NCBI RefSeq assembly: GCF_000591055.1
Contig: NC_020388.1
Location: 1,302,001 to 1,366,000, forward strand
Direction: 5' to 3'
DNA length: 64,000 nt
Source: Natronomonas moolapensis 8.8.11
GTDB lineage: Archaea > Halobacteriota > Halobacteria > Halobacteriales > Haloarculaceae
Shown here: positions 1 through 7,591 of the stretch, in pieces
How the letters are laid out: every line of letters starts with the position of its first letter
Numbering within the stretch: position 1 is the stretch's first letter
Made by a program: the position numbers and the translations under genes
The notes under the pieces: generated by a model
Database searches by the model: none
Told to the model about the DNA's origin: nothing
What the model saw: only the letters and a program-made list of their open reading frames with translations

Positions 1-129
1 CACGCGCCCGGTTTTTGTCGGCCGGGACTGGTTTGTCGACGAGCGCCGGTTGGGTCGCCGGCCGCGTCCGTGTTCCGTCCGGCCGCGCCGACCGGCAACG
101 ACGTACCCGGCGAACGAGGGCTCGAACGC

Positions 130-148
130 ACCCCCGTTCGGCGGGGGT
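130..148. promoter_or_regulatory. Perfect inverted repeat next to the TATA box
   Basis: ACCCCCG (130-136) and CGGGGGT (142-148) are perfect 7-base arms around a TTCGG loop. The repeat ends two bases before the TATA-like box at 150-157, where the archaeal BRE would lie. An operator for autoregulation of the downstream HTH gene is plausible but inferred. Confidence 0.45.
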
Positions 149-149
149 A

Positions 150-157
150 TTTATATA
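150..157 (+). promoter_or_regulatory. TATA box of the TFB-like HTH gene
   Basis: TTTATATA lies with its centre about 27 bases before the ATG at 181. This is the spacing expected for a leaderless haloarchaeal transcript and supports the chosen start. Confidence 0.6.
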
Positions 158-180
158 TCGCGACGCCCCTGGTTGCGAGT

Positions 181-489
181 ATGTACCGCGCGCGCGACCA
201 CGTCGAGAACGAGCGGTGGCTGGCCGACATCGACGACGCCGCCGAACGCCTCGGGCTGAGCGGCGAGGCGAAATCGCGGGCGACGGACCTGTTTCTCTCG
301 ACGGTGCCGGGGCCGGATCGCTCGAAGCGGGCGACGGTGGCGGCCAGTCTCTACGCCGGCGCGCTCGTCGCCGGCGAGGGGCGCTCTCAGGCGGCGGTCG
401 CGGACGCCGTCGGCGTCTCGCGGCTGACCGTCCAGGGGCGATGGAAGGAGCTTCTGGCGGCGGCTGGGCTCGAGCCACCACAGTGGTAG
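181..489 (+). CDS. Small TFB-like cyclin-fold/HTH protein
   Basis: This 102-residue protein resembles a single C-terminal cyclin repeat of archaeal transcription factor B. Residues about 45-95 contain an alanine-rich helix (VAASLYAGALVAGEG) followed by a helix-turn-helix (SQAAVADAVGVSRLTVQGRW), as in the BRE-contacting TFB repeat. The N-terminal zinc ribbon, B-finger and first cyclin repeat of a real TFB are absent, so it cannot be a full initiation factor. A DNA-binding regulator derived from TFB is the best guess. The reading frame is open further upstream, but the TATA box at 150-157 fits the ATG at 181. The next gene, aglB, starts 105 bases downstream with its own promoter-like sequence. 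Confidence 0.7.
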   Translation: MYRARDHVENERWLADIDDAAERLGLSGEAKSRATDLFLSTVPGPDRSKRATVAASLYAGALVAGEGRSQAAVADAVGVSRLTVQGRWKELLAAAGLEPPQW

Positions 490-594
490 CGGGACGCCCG
501 GGATGTGGACCGGTGGATCGACGCCCGCCGGGTTCGGCCCCGTCCGAGACCCAATGGAAAAGGCTTATGCGGGTTTTGACAGTGTGTTCGGGCA

Positions 595-3468
595 ATGAGT
601 CAGCGGTTCGAAGCGCTCGAAGAGCGACTCGCGGAGTACGAGTCGCAGATCGATTCCGTCTATCGTCTGTATCACATCCCCGTTCTCGTGGCCCTCATGG
701 CGTTTATGCTGTGGGTTCGGGTACGCAACTACACGAACCACATCGGCCCGAGTGGCGAACCGCTCTACACCGGCAACGACGGGTACTACCACTACCGGTC
801 CGTGAACTACGTGCTCGAGCACTACCCGTACACAATGCCGTTCGACCCCTGGACCGGGTTCGACGCCGGGAGACGGGCCGGGCAGTTCGGAACGATTTTC
901 GATCAGGCGGTGGCGACGGCTGCGCTCGTCGTCGGACTCGGGTCGCCGTCCCAGGAGACGGTCGTCACGGTCACGCTGTTCGCCGCGCCGGTGATCGCGA
1001 CGCTGTGTGCGATTCCGATGTACTACGTGGGCACGCGACTCGGCGGTCGCTTCGGCGGTATCGTCGCCGTGGTCGTCCTCGCGTTGACGCCGGGGTCGTT
1101 CCTCACGCGGAGCGTCGCGGGGTCGTTCGACCACCAGATCGCCGAGGTGTTCTTCTCGCTCGTCGTCCTCGCGGTCGGCATGAAGCTCCTCGCCGTCGCC
1201 CAACGCGAGGCCCCGATCTACGAGTTCGTCCGGACGCGTGAGTTCGAGCTACTCCGTCGGCCGGTCGCGTGGGGGCTCGCTCTCGGCGTCGTGCTCACGT
1301 TGGCCGTGCTCAACTGGCCGCCAGCGATCTTCCTGTTCGGGCTGTTCGGGATTTTCCTCTTTTTTGCCCTCTCGCTCGAGTTCCTCCGGGGACACAGCCC
1401 GGACCACATCGCCATCCCCACGGTCGTCGCGATGGTGACGGCGGCGGTCCTGATCGTCCCCTTCCTGCAGACAACCGGGCTCCAGCCGACCGATTACTCG
1501 ATCGCACACCCCTTGCTCGCGACGGCCGTCGCCGCGGGGACGGCGTTCATGGCCGGGGTGGCCCGACTGTGGGAGCGACAGGAGCTGCCCCGAGCGGCGT
1601 ACCCGTTCGGCGTCGCCGGTGCCGGTCTCGTCGGGGCCGGCGTCCTCGCCGTTGTCTCGCCCGACACGCTCGGCTTCTTCCTCTCGCAACTCGAGCGCGT
1701 CGCCGGGCTCGGAACGACCGACACGGTCGCGACCATCGGCGAAGCGCAGGCTCCGAGGGATCCGCTCGGGCTCTTTTATCGGAACTACGGCCTCGGATTT
1801 TATACGGCGGTTCTGGGCGTGTTGCTCGTCGTGTATCGGGTCGTCTCGCGGACGCGGCCCCGGGCGGACTACCTGCTGATCGCGGTCTACGGGGCGCTCA
1901 TGCTCCTGTTCACCCTGACACAGAACCGCTTCGAGATCCACTTCGTGGTCGCGGTCGCCGCCGCAAACGCCTACGTCGTCGGCTGGATCTACCAGTTCGT
2001 CGACCTCCGGGACGTCCGGACAGACATTGCGAAGGTCAAACCCTACCAGATCCTCATCGTGATCGCGATCCTCGCCGTCATCACCGGCCCCCTCGTCGCG
2101 ACGGGGGCGACGCTCTCGACGGCCGACGGGGCCGCCCAGCCCGGCGAGATGCAACAGTGGGGCGAAAGCCTCGATTGGCTCTCCGAGGAGACCCCCGAAG
2201 TCGGGGCCTACGGCTCGGGGGACGAGCCGAGCCTCGAGTACTACGGCACGTACGAGAATCAAGAGGACTTCGAGTACGGCGACGGCGACTACGGCGTGCT
2301 CGCGTGGTGGGACTACGGCCACTACATAACGACGCGCGGCGAGCGGGTCCCGGTCGCGAACCCCTTCCAGCAACGCGCCACCGAGTCGGCCGACTTCCTG
2401 CTCGCCGACGAGGAGACGGAGGCCCTCGAGATCCTCGACGAGGACCAACCCGACGGCGAGGGCGTCCAGTACGTGATGGTGGATTACCCACTCGGCTACG
2501 CCGGCACGCAGAAGTACAACGCCCCGACGGCCTTCGAGTCCAGACACAACGTGACGAGCGGCGACGTCGGCATCCAGGTAGTCAACGAGCAGGGCCAACG
2601 GCTCTACGGCGCACACACCCAACGCGGCTACGAGAGCATGCGCGTCCGGCTGTACCAACACCACGGGAGCGCACAGGAAGCCGGTCCCGTGACGGTCAAC
2701 TTCGGACAGTACTCGGCAGCCGACGGCGTTGCGACTCTCCCGGAAGGGGCGGCCGGGCTCGACGACCTGTTCACCCAACACGACAGCGTCGAGGCCGCCC
2801 GCGAAGCGGCAGAGAGCGACCCGACCGTCGTCCACGGCGGTGTCCTGGGCCAGCAGGCCGAGCGGACCGAGGCGCTCGAACACTTCCGGCTGGTTCACGC
2901 CGGCGGGCCGACCACCCAGTCGCCGTTCGACCGGCTCGTTCCCGGCCAGACGATCGGCGACAACGAATCGTGGGTGAAGACCTTCGAGCGCGTCGACGGC
3001 GCGACGGTCGAAGGGAGCGGCCCCGAGAACACCGAGGTCCGCGCGAGCGTCGAGATGGAGATGAGCGCGACCAACGAGACGTTCACCTACACCCAATACG
3101 CCGACACGGACGACGAGGGGAACTTCGAGATGACGCTGCCCTACTCGACGACCGGCTACGACGAGTACGGTCCCGAGGCGGGCCACACGAACGTGAGCGT
3201 GCGCGCGAACAGCAGTTATCAGTTCGTCGCGCCCGAAGCCGGTGCGTTCGGCCAAGCCGACGTGACCGAGGGCCAGGTCGTCGGCGCGGACGAGTCGCCA
3301 GTCACGGTTGAGCTCGAGGTCCCACAGCTCGGGCCGGGTGTCGTCGGCGGCACCGACGGATCGGCCGGCGGCGACACGACGGGAAGCGAGACAGCCGACG
3401 GCGACACGACCGGTTCCGGCGGCGACGACGGCACCGCCCCCGAAAGCCGGGTTGCGGCCGCCGGATGA
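595..3468 (+). CDS. aglB: Dolichyl-phosphooligosaccharide-protein glycotransferase (archaeal STT3)
   Basis: This 957-residue membrane enzyme transfers the lipid-linked glycan to asparagine in N-X-S/T sequons on the outer face of the membrane. The first external loop has the catalytic acid motif GNDGYYHYR (Asp62), and a later loop has SFDHQIAE. About a dozen hydrophobic segments fill residues 25-510. The soluble C-terminal domain carries the family signature WWDYG at residues 571-575. The far C-terminus has a beta-rich region with sequons (NET, NVS) and ends in a Gly/Asp/Thr-rich tail (about 915-957). A TATA-like box (GGCTTATGC, about 563-571) fits a leaderless start. The stop codon overlaps the ATG of the DUF368 gene by 4 bases (ATGA), implying translational coupling. 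No other glycan-assembly (agl) genes are in the window. Confidence 0.95.
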   Translation: MSQRFEALEERLAEYESQIDSVYRLYHIPVLVALMAFMLWVRVRNYTNHIGPSGEPLYTGNDGYYHYRSVNYVLEHYPYTMPFDPWTGFDAGRRAGQFGTIFDQAVATAALVVGLGSPSQETVVTVTLFAAPVIATLCAIPMYYVGTRLGGRFGGIVAVVVLALTPGSFLTRSVAGSFDHQIAEVFFSLVVLAVGMKLLAVAQREAPIYEFVRTREFELLRRPVAWGLALGVVLTLAVLNWPPAIFLFGLFGIFLFFALSLEFLRGHSPDHIAIPTVVAMVTAAVLIVPFLQTTGLQPTDYSIAHPLLATAVAAGTAFMAGVARLWERQELPRAAYPFGVAGAGLVGAGVLAVVSPDTLGFFLSQLERVAGLGTTDTVATIGEAQAPRDPLGLFYRNYGLGFYTAVLGVLLVVYRVVSRTRPRADYLLIAVYGALMLLFTLTQNRFEIHFVVAVAAANAYVVGWIYQFVDLRDVRTDIAKVKPYQILIVIAILAVITGPLVATGATLSTADGAAQPGEMQQWGESLDWLSEETPEVGAYGSGDEPSLEYYGTYENQEDFEYGDGDYGVLAWWDYGHYITTRGERVPVANPFQQRATESADFLLADEETEALEILDEDQPDGEGVQYVMVDYPLGYAGTQKYNAPTAFESRHNVTSGDVGIQVVNEQGQRLYGAHTQRGYESMRVRLYQHHGSAQEAGPVTVNFGQYSAADGVATLPEGAAGLDDLFTQHDSVEAAREAAESDPTVVHGGVLGQQAERTEALEHFRLVHAGGPTTQSPFDRLVPGQTIGDNESWVKTFERVDGATVEGSGPENTEVRASVEMEMSATNETFTYTQYADTDDEGNFEMTLPYSTTGYDEYGPEAGHTNVSVRANSSYQFVAPEAGAFGQADVTEGQVVGADESPVTVELEVPQLGPGVVGGTDGSAGGDTTGSETADGDTTGSGGDDGTAPESRVAAAG

Positions 3469-4409
3469 GCCGGTCGGGCGGGCTCCGTGCCTGGGTTTCG
3501 ATCTACCTGAAGGGCGCCTGCATGGGGGCAGCCGACACCGTCCCGGGGGTCTCCGGCGGAACGATCGCAGTCGTCGTCGGGATCTACGAGCGGCTGATCG
3601 CGGCGCTGACCGCGCTCGATCCGCGGGCGGTTCGACACCTCGGGGCGATCCACACGGGAGCGGGACGTGCGGCCCTCGCCGCCGAACTCCGGCAGGCGGA
3701 CGTTCCCTTCCTGTTCGTGCTCGGGCTGGGCGTGCTGTCGGCCGCCGCGACCGTGGCCACCGGGATGCACACTGCGGTCACGCAGTTTCCGGCCCCGACG
3801 TACGCGTTCTTTTTCGGGCTCATCGGCGCCTCGGCGGCGGTGCTGTATCGCCACGTCGACGTCGACACCGGCCTCCGGGTGATCGTCGCCGTCGTCGGGT
3901 TCTCGCTCGCCTTTCTCGTCACCGACCCCGCTCTCGCCGGCGCGCGGCCGACGACGCTGCCGGTGTTGTTCGTCGCCGGGGCGATCGCCATCTCGGCGAT
4001 GATACTCCCCGGGATCTCGGGTGCGTTCCTGTTGCTCTTGATGGGCCAATACGAGTACGCAAGCGGGATTCCGCGGCGGACTGCCGAGGGTGTCGGTGCC
4101 GCCCTGGCGGGCGATCTCGGGCCGCTGGTCGATGCCCTCGTCCCGCTCGTCGCGTTCGGCTCGGGGGCGCTCGTCGGGCTGTTGTCGGTCGCCTACGCCG
4201 TCCGAGCCGCCCTGCGGCGCTACCGGGAGGCGACGTTCGCCTTCCTCGTCAGCTTGATGCTCGGCGCGCTCAGGCTCCCCGCCCGGGAGGTCGCCCGACA
4301 CGTCGGGACGATCTCCCCCGAGTCCGTGGCGACGGTGGGCGTGCCGGCCGTCGCCGGCGGCCTCGCCGTGGTGGCGCTGGATCGGTACAGCGACGAACTG
4401 GAGTACTGA
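3465..4409 (+). CDS. DUF368 membrane protein (PopT/UptA-type polyprenyl-phosphate translocase family)
   Basis: This polytopic protein of 314 residues shows the DUF368 hallmark twice, as expected for an inverted-repeat transporter fold: VPGVSGGTIAVVVGIYERLI near residue 27 and ILPGISGAFLLLLMGQYEY near residue 180. Bacterial DUF368 proteins have been identified as undecaprenyl-phosphate flippases that return the carrier lipid to the cytoplasm. Here the gene overlaps aglB by 4 bases. AglB releases a spent dolichyl carrier on the outer face, so recycling of dolichyl phosphate is the natural inferred role. The family assignment is strong; the archaeal substrate is inference. Its stop codon shares its last base with a 110-bp repeat element. 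Confidence 0.85.
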   Translation: MSRSGGLRAWVSIYLKGACMGAADTVPGVSGGTIAVVVGIYERLIAALTALDPRAVRHLGAIHTGAGRAALAAELRQADVPFLFVLGLGVLSAAATVATGMHTAVTQFPAPTYAFFFGLIGASAAVLYRHVDVDTGLRVIVAVVGFSLAFLVTDPALAGARPTTLPVLFVAGAIAISAMILPGISGAFLLLLMGQYEYASGIPRRTAEGVGAALAGDLGPLVDALVPLVAFGSGALVGLLSVAYAVRAALRRYREATFAFLVSLMLGALRLPAREVARHVGTISPESVATVGVPAVAGGLAVVALDRYSDELEY

Positions 4410-4518
4410 TACTAGTGGACGGACTCGCACAAGACCGACTCACGAGCGATCCGCCGGTCGCTCCGTCGGACGGCGTGGTTCTCGTGCGTCGTGTGTATAT
4501 TCGTTTGCCTGTCAGTAT
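4409..4518. repeat. 110-bp inverted-repeat element, copy A
   Basis: This element is bounded by ATACTAGTGGAC on the left and GTCAGTAT on the right, which are inverted relatives of each other. Its core (about 4439-4492) is the reverse complement of the core of the copies at 13147 and 18284, and it contains the conserved blocks CGATCCGCCGGTCG and CACGAG/CTCGTG. The left end is the last base of the TGA stop of the DUF368 gene. It has no coding capacity. It looks like a MITE-like or REP-like non-autonomous mobile element. Confidence 0.8.
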
Positions 4519-4593
4519 GACGAGCACTGCGGCCGCGCCGACGCGGGTCGAAACCGGCGTGTACGTTAACCCCGTCGCCCCCGAAAGGACGGT

Positions 4594-5196
4594 ATGTCCG
4601 GCCGTCCGGCCCTCGCGACGCTCGCGCTCTGTGTCGGCACGTTCGGTGCCCAGACGGTCGGTACTGTCGCCGGACTCGGCCCCGGGGCGTTCGCGCTGTC
4701 GCTCCCGCTTTCTGAGCAGCCGTGGACCCTTGCGACGAGCGTGTACGCCCACGGCAGTGCCGGCCACCTGCTCGCGAACGGCCTCGCGTTGCTCGTCGTC
4801 GGGCCGCTCGTGGCCTACGTGACGACGGGGGTGCGCTTCCACGCGTTCTTTCTCGCGACCGGCGCGGTCGCCGGAGTCGTCCAAATCGTCGCTTCGGCCC
4901 CGTTCGGCGGGAGCGCGGTTCTCGGCGCCAGCGGCGCCATTTTCGCGCTCCTCGGCTACTTATTCGTCGGGAACCGCGCCTCCGAGCGCGTCCTCGCGTG
5001 GCTTCCGTTGGGCCGGCGCGGCCGACTCGCCGTCTTCGTCGCGCTGGCGGCGCTTCTCACCGCCGCGACGGCCGCCCCGGGCGTCGCACTCGTCGCCCAC
5101 TTCGTCGGGTTCTGTCTCGGCGCCGCCGCCGGCCGGTTCCGGGTGCTTCACGTCCGTTCGGGCGAGGGCGATAGCTCGGGTGGGGGTGGACGCTGA
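4594..5196 (+). CDS. Rhomboid family intramembrane serine protease
   Basis: This membrane protein of 200 residues has about six hydrophobic helices. The nucleophile motif is GASGAIFALLGY (GxSG, Ser near residue 113). The catalytic histidine is in VAHFVGFCLGAAAG near residue 170, so the Ser-His dyad is present. An N-terminal helix is followed by HGSAGHLLANGLAL, matching the usual rhomboid H(x)2-3HLxxN motif. Rhomboids cleave transmembrane substrates within the bilayer; the substrate is unknown, though in Haloferax a rhomboid affects S-layer glycoprotein glycosylation. That makes the nearby aglB operon worth noting. The gene lies just downstream of repeat copy A. Confidence 0.88.
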   Translation: MSGRPALATLALCVGTFGAQTVGTVAGLGPGAFALSLPLSEQPWTLATSVYAHGSAGHLLANGLALLVVGPLVAYVTTGVRFHAFFLATGAVAGVVQIVASAPFGGSAVLGASGAIFALLGYLFVGNRASERVLAWLPLGRRGRLAVFVALAALLTAATAAPGVALVAHFVGFCLGAAAGRFRVLHVRSGEGDSSGGGGR

Positions 5197-5265
5197 GTTG
5201 GGGCGTCGGACGCGGCAGAGACACAACGGACGGGACACGGCGGCGGCCAACACACAACAACAAAG

Positions 5266-5287
5266 ACCACCAGTCCCGAGTGGTGGT
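5266..5287 (+). promoter_or_regulatory. Perfect stem-loop just before the rnp3 start codon
   Basis: ACCACCA (5266-5272) and TGGTGGT (5281-5287) form a perfect 7-base stem with an 8-base loop, ending two bases before the ATG at 5290. If transcribed, it would sit against the initiation region. No clear TATA box is visible in the A/C-rich stretch upstream. Confidence 0.5.
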
Positions 5288-5289
5288 GT

Positions 5290-5979
5290 ATGTACGAGGC
5301 CGTCCACGCGCATCCCGACGGGCAGGCAACCGTCGCCCGACTGGCCAAACGCGCTGCGACGTGCGGCTACGGAGGGATCGTGGTCCGGAACCACGGCGAC
5401 GAACAGGCGGACTACGACGCCGGCCGCATCACCGAGGCGTACGGCGTCGACGTCGTCGCCGGGATCGAGATCCGCGCGGCCGAGGCCGGTCGCGCGAGCG
5501 GGCTGATCGGGAACTACCGCTCGAAGCGGCCCGTCGTCTGCGTCCACGGCGGCGAATTGAACCGCTTTGCGGTCGAACAGCCCCAGGTCGACGTACTCGC
5601 ACACCCGATGGACGGCGGCGACGTCAATCACGTTCTCGCGCGGACGGCCGCCGAGAACGGCGTTCACCTGGAGTTCAACTTCAGCCGCGTGCTGCGGGCC
5701 GACGGCGGGGAGCGGGTCCAGGCCATCCAGGGCCTCCGGAAGCTCCGCGAGCTGGTCGAGCACTACGATACGCCCTACGTTGTCTCCGCGGACGCCGACT
5801 CCCACCTCGCGTTGCGGGCCCCCCGAGAGCTGTTCGCCCTCGGCAAGGTGATCGGCTTCGAGAGCGGAGCCGTCGAGGCGGGGATGCGGGCGTGGCGCGA
5901 TATCGTTGAGCGCAATCGCGAGCGGCTCTCCGGGGCGGTCATCGAGCCCGGCGTCCGCATCGAGGGGTCGGACCGCTGA
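5290..5979 (+). CDS. rnp3: Ribonuclease P protein component 3 (Rpp30)
   Basis: This PHP/TIM-barrel-like protein of 229 residues belongs to the Rpp30 family, which partners with Rnp2 (Pop5) on the RNase P RNA to mature tRNA 5' ends. Recognisable blocks are GGIVVRNHGD (about 33), VVAGIEIRA (about 56), VDVLAHPMDGG (about 98), HLEFNFSRVLRA (about 122) and VVSADADSHLALRAP (about 164). In archaea rnp3 usually sits directly upstream of rnp2 and psmA. Here three genes intervene, and rnp2-psmA-sbds resume at 9349. A stem-loop precedes the start codon. Confidence 0.92.
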   Translation: MYEAVHAHPDGQATVARLAKRAATCGYGGIVVRNHGDEQADYDAGRITEAYGVDVVAGIEIRAAEAGRASGLIGNYRSKRPVVCVHGGELNRFAVEQPQVDVLAHPMDGGDVNHVLARTAAENGVHLEFNFSRVLRADGGERVQAIQGLRKLRELVEHYDTPYVVSADADSHLALRAPRELFALGKVIGFESGAVEAGMRAWRDIVERNRERLSGAVIEPGVRIEGSDR

Positions 5980-6006
5980 CGATCGGGGGGCAGCCCCCGA
6001 CGGCGG

Positions 6007-6050
6007 TGTTTATATATGCCTCCGGTCGCCCCGCGACCCTTTTAAATACC
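6007..6050 (+). promoter_or_regulatory. Two TATA-like boxes upstream of the lipoprotein gene
   Basis: A TTTATATATG box near 6007 and a TTTTAAATAC box near 6040 precede the ATG at 6077. The second has leaderless spacing. They may be alternative promoters, or the first may belong to an unannotated transcript. Confidence 0.4.
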
Positions 6051-6076
6051 GGAGGGACGAATGTGTGGACGTTCAG

Positions 6077-7042
6077 ATGCGCCGTCGCGCTTTCCTCGGC
6101 TGTCTCGCCGGTAGCGCCGTCTCGCTTGCGGGGTGTAGCAACGGCCCACCGGAGCGGTTGCCCCAGTCGGCACTCTCCGACTCCGACGAGTCGACTCCGG
6201 GCGCGGACGGTCGGGCGTCCGCCGGGGAAGCGACGCCCTCCGCCCCCGAAGCGACGGTCACGACGCGGATCGACGCCCCCCAGCGCCGGCGCGTCGGCCT
6301 GTCGTTTCGGCTCCGGATCGTCGTCGAAAACGACGGCGAGGAGCCACAGACGGTCACCAGAACGGTCCGGGATCTGACCGGTGGCGCGACGGTCGGGGGG
6401 TTCTCCGAGACCGTCCCACCGGGCGGGTGGCGCGCGTGGACGAGCCCGCCGGTAACGTACGGGCGGGTCCCGGAGTTCGGCACCGCTGCGTTCGAGGTCG
6501 AGGAGACCGGCCAACTCCTCGACGTTCGTCTCTTCGAGTCTCTGCACCCCCGGTCGTCGCACAGTTATAACGACGGCCTCGAAGTCACCTTCGAGGGTGT
6601 CCGCATCCTCCGGGCGTACGGCCACGAGATCGACGGCGAACGTCGGTGGCGGACCGCCGAGGACGGCTCCCGCTTCGCGTTCGTGTTCCTGTCGGTCGCC
6701 GGCGTGCGCGGCGACGACGTGGTTCGGCCGCCGCCGACGCGAGCGGGACTCCCCGTACGAGCCGGCGACGCGGTGGTGCGCCCGACGCGGACGCGGTACT
6801 CGCCCGATACCGGCGCGATCGTCCCGTCGAGATACAGCGACGACAGACGCGGGACGACACCGAGCGAGGACGTCCCGGCGTACGACGCGACCGACCTCCG
6901 ACGGGTGGCTGTGGACGGTCGACACCCGACGACGACCGCCTACGGCGACACGGACGCCGCCCCAGACCGGACGCTGTGGCTCGCGTATACGGTTCCCGCG
7001 GGGACCCCCGCAGACCGGGTGCGGCTGCTCGCGAGCCGGTGA
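6077..7042 (+). CDS. Tat-type lipoprotein, DUF4352-like
   Basis: This secreted lipoprotein of 321 residues starts MRRRAFLGCLAGSAVSLAGC, a twin-arginine signal ending in a lipobox with Cys20. A Ser/Thr/Gly/Ala-rich linker follows to about residue 60. The rest is beta-rich: an early domain resembles a CARDB-like fold (LSFRLRIVVENDGEEPQTV), and a later segment (GLEVTFEGVRIL, then RFAFVFLSVAGV) resembles the DUF4352 immunoglobulin-like fold of surface lipoproteins. No catalytic motif is visible. The start was placed at the Tat signal; the longer open frame upstream lacks support. The gene interrupts the rnp3-rnp2 neighbourhood. Confidence 0.75.
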   Translation: MRRRAFLGCLAGSAVSLAGCSNGPPERLPQSALSDSDESTPGADGRASAGEATPSAPEATVTTRIDAPQRRRVGLSFRLRIVVENDGEEPQTVTRTVRDLTGGATVGGFSETVPPGGWRAWTSPPVTYGRVPEFGTAAFEVEETGQLLDVRLFESLHPRSSHSYNDGLEVTFEGVRILRAYGHEIDGERRWRTAEDGSRFAFVFLSVAGVRGDDVVRPPPTRAGLPVRAGDAVVRPTRTRYSPDTGAIVPSRYSDDRRGTTPSEDVPAYDATDLRRVAVDGRHPTTTAYGDTDAAPDRTLWLAYTVPAGTPADRVRLLASR

Positions 7043-7051
7043 TCCGGTCGG

Positions 7052-7513
7052 TCATCCCGCGCGGGCGCCGACGGCCGCTCCGATCCCGCCGGCGACGGCC
7101 GAGGCGACCGCGGCGACGGCGAGTGCGACGAGAAACGAGCGCGTCCAGATCGACCCGACCGGCGAGCCGGCGCCCCCGAGCGTCGCCACGGTCGCACCCA
7201 ACAGCAACGTCCCGAGGAGTCCGCCGCCGACCGCGACCGGGATCGATCGCCCCGGGTCGAAGACCCCCCGGCCGAGGACGAGTCCGACGACGATGCCGAG
7301 CACCGGTGCCACGACCAGCGCAGTGACGGCGAGTGCGACGAGCACCGTCTCGACGAACACGGGACCGAGCTCCGAGACCGCGTTGCCGGTCGCCGCCGCG
7401 AGAAAACGGGTGTGAGCCAACCGCGCGCCGGCGAAGGCGACTGCCCCCGCGGCGAGGCTCACACCGACGTACACGATCACGACGCCGACAACGGTGTCTC
7501 GCCCTCGGGTCAT
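7052..7513 (-). CDS. Hypothetical four-helix membrane protein
   Basis: This 153-residue protein has four hydrophobic segments (about residues 8-30, 45-75, 90-110 and 122-148) rich in Gly, Ala and Val, and few charges. No family was recognised. A GTG 12 bases upstream is an alternative start. A TATA-like GTTAATTTAG on the minus strand near 7541-7550 fits the ATG at 7513 as leaderless. It converges with the preceding lipoprotein gene, 9 bases away, and points the same way as the lipoprotein gene upstream of it. Confidence 0.6.
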   Translation of the reverse strand: MTRGRDTVVGVVIVYVGVSLAAGAVAFAGARLAHTRFLAAATGNAVSELGPVFVETVLVALAVTALVVAPVLGIVVGLVLGRGVFDPGRSIPVAVGGGLLGTLLLGATVATLGGAGSPVGSIWTRSFLVALAVAAVASAVAGGIGAAVGARAG

Positions 7514-7591
7514 CTCATCCGCCACTCCGGAGCCCCGCTAAATTAACTGTGGGGTTCGCCTCTCGCCGACGGCGCGTCGGAGCGGCCCCCA

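Noticed and set aside
1249-3255. Long minus-strand open frame opposite aglB (668 codons)
   Set aside because: GC-rich haloarchaeal genes keep antisense frames open by codon bias. The translation is low-complexity, rich in Arg, Val and Gly, with no domain, while the plus strand is clearly AglB.
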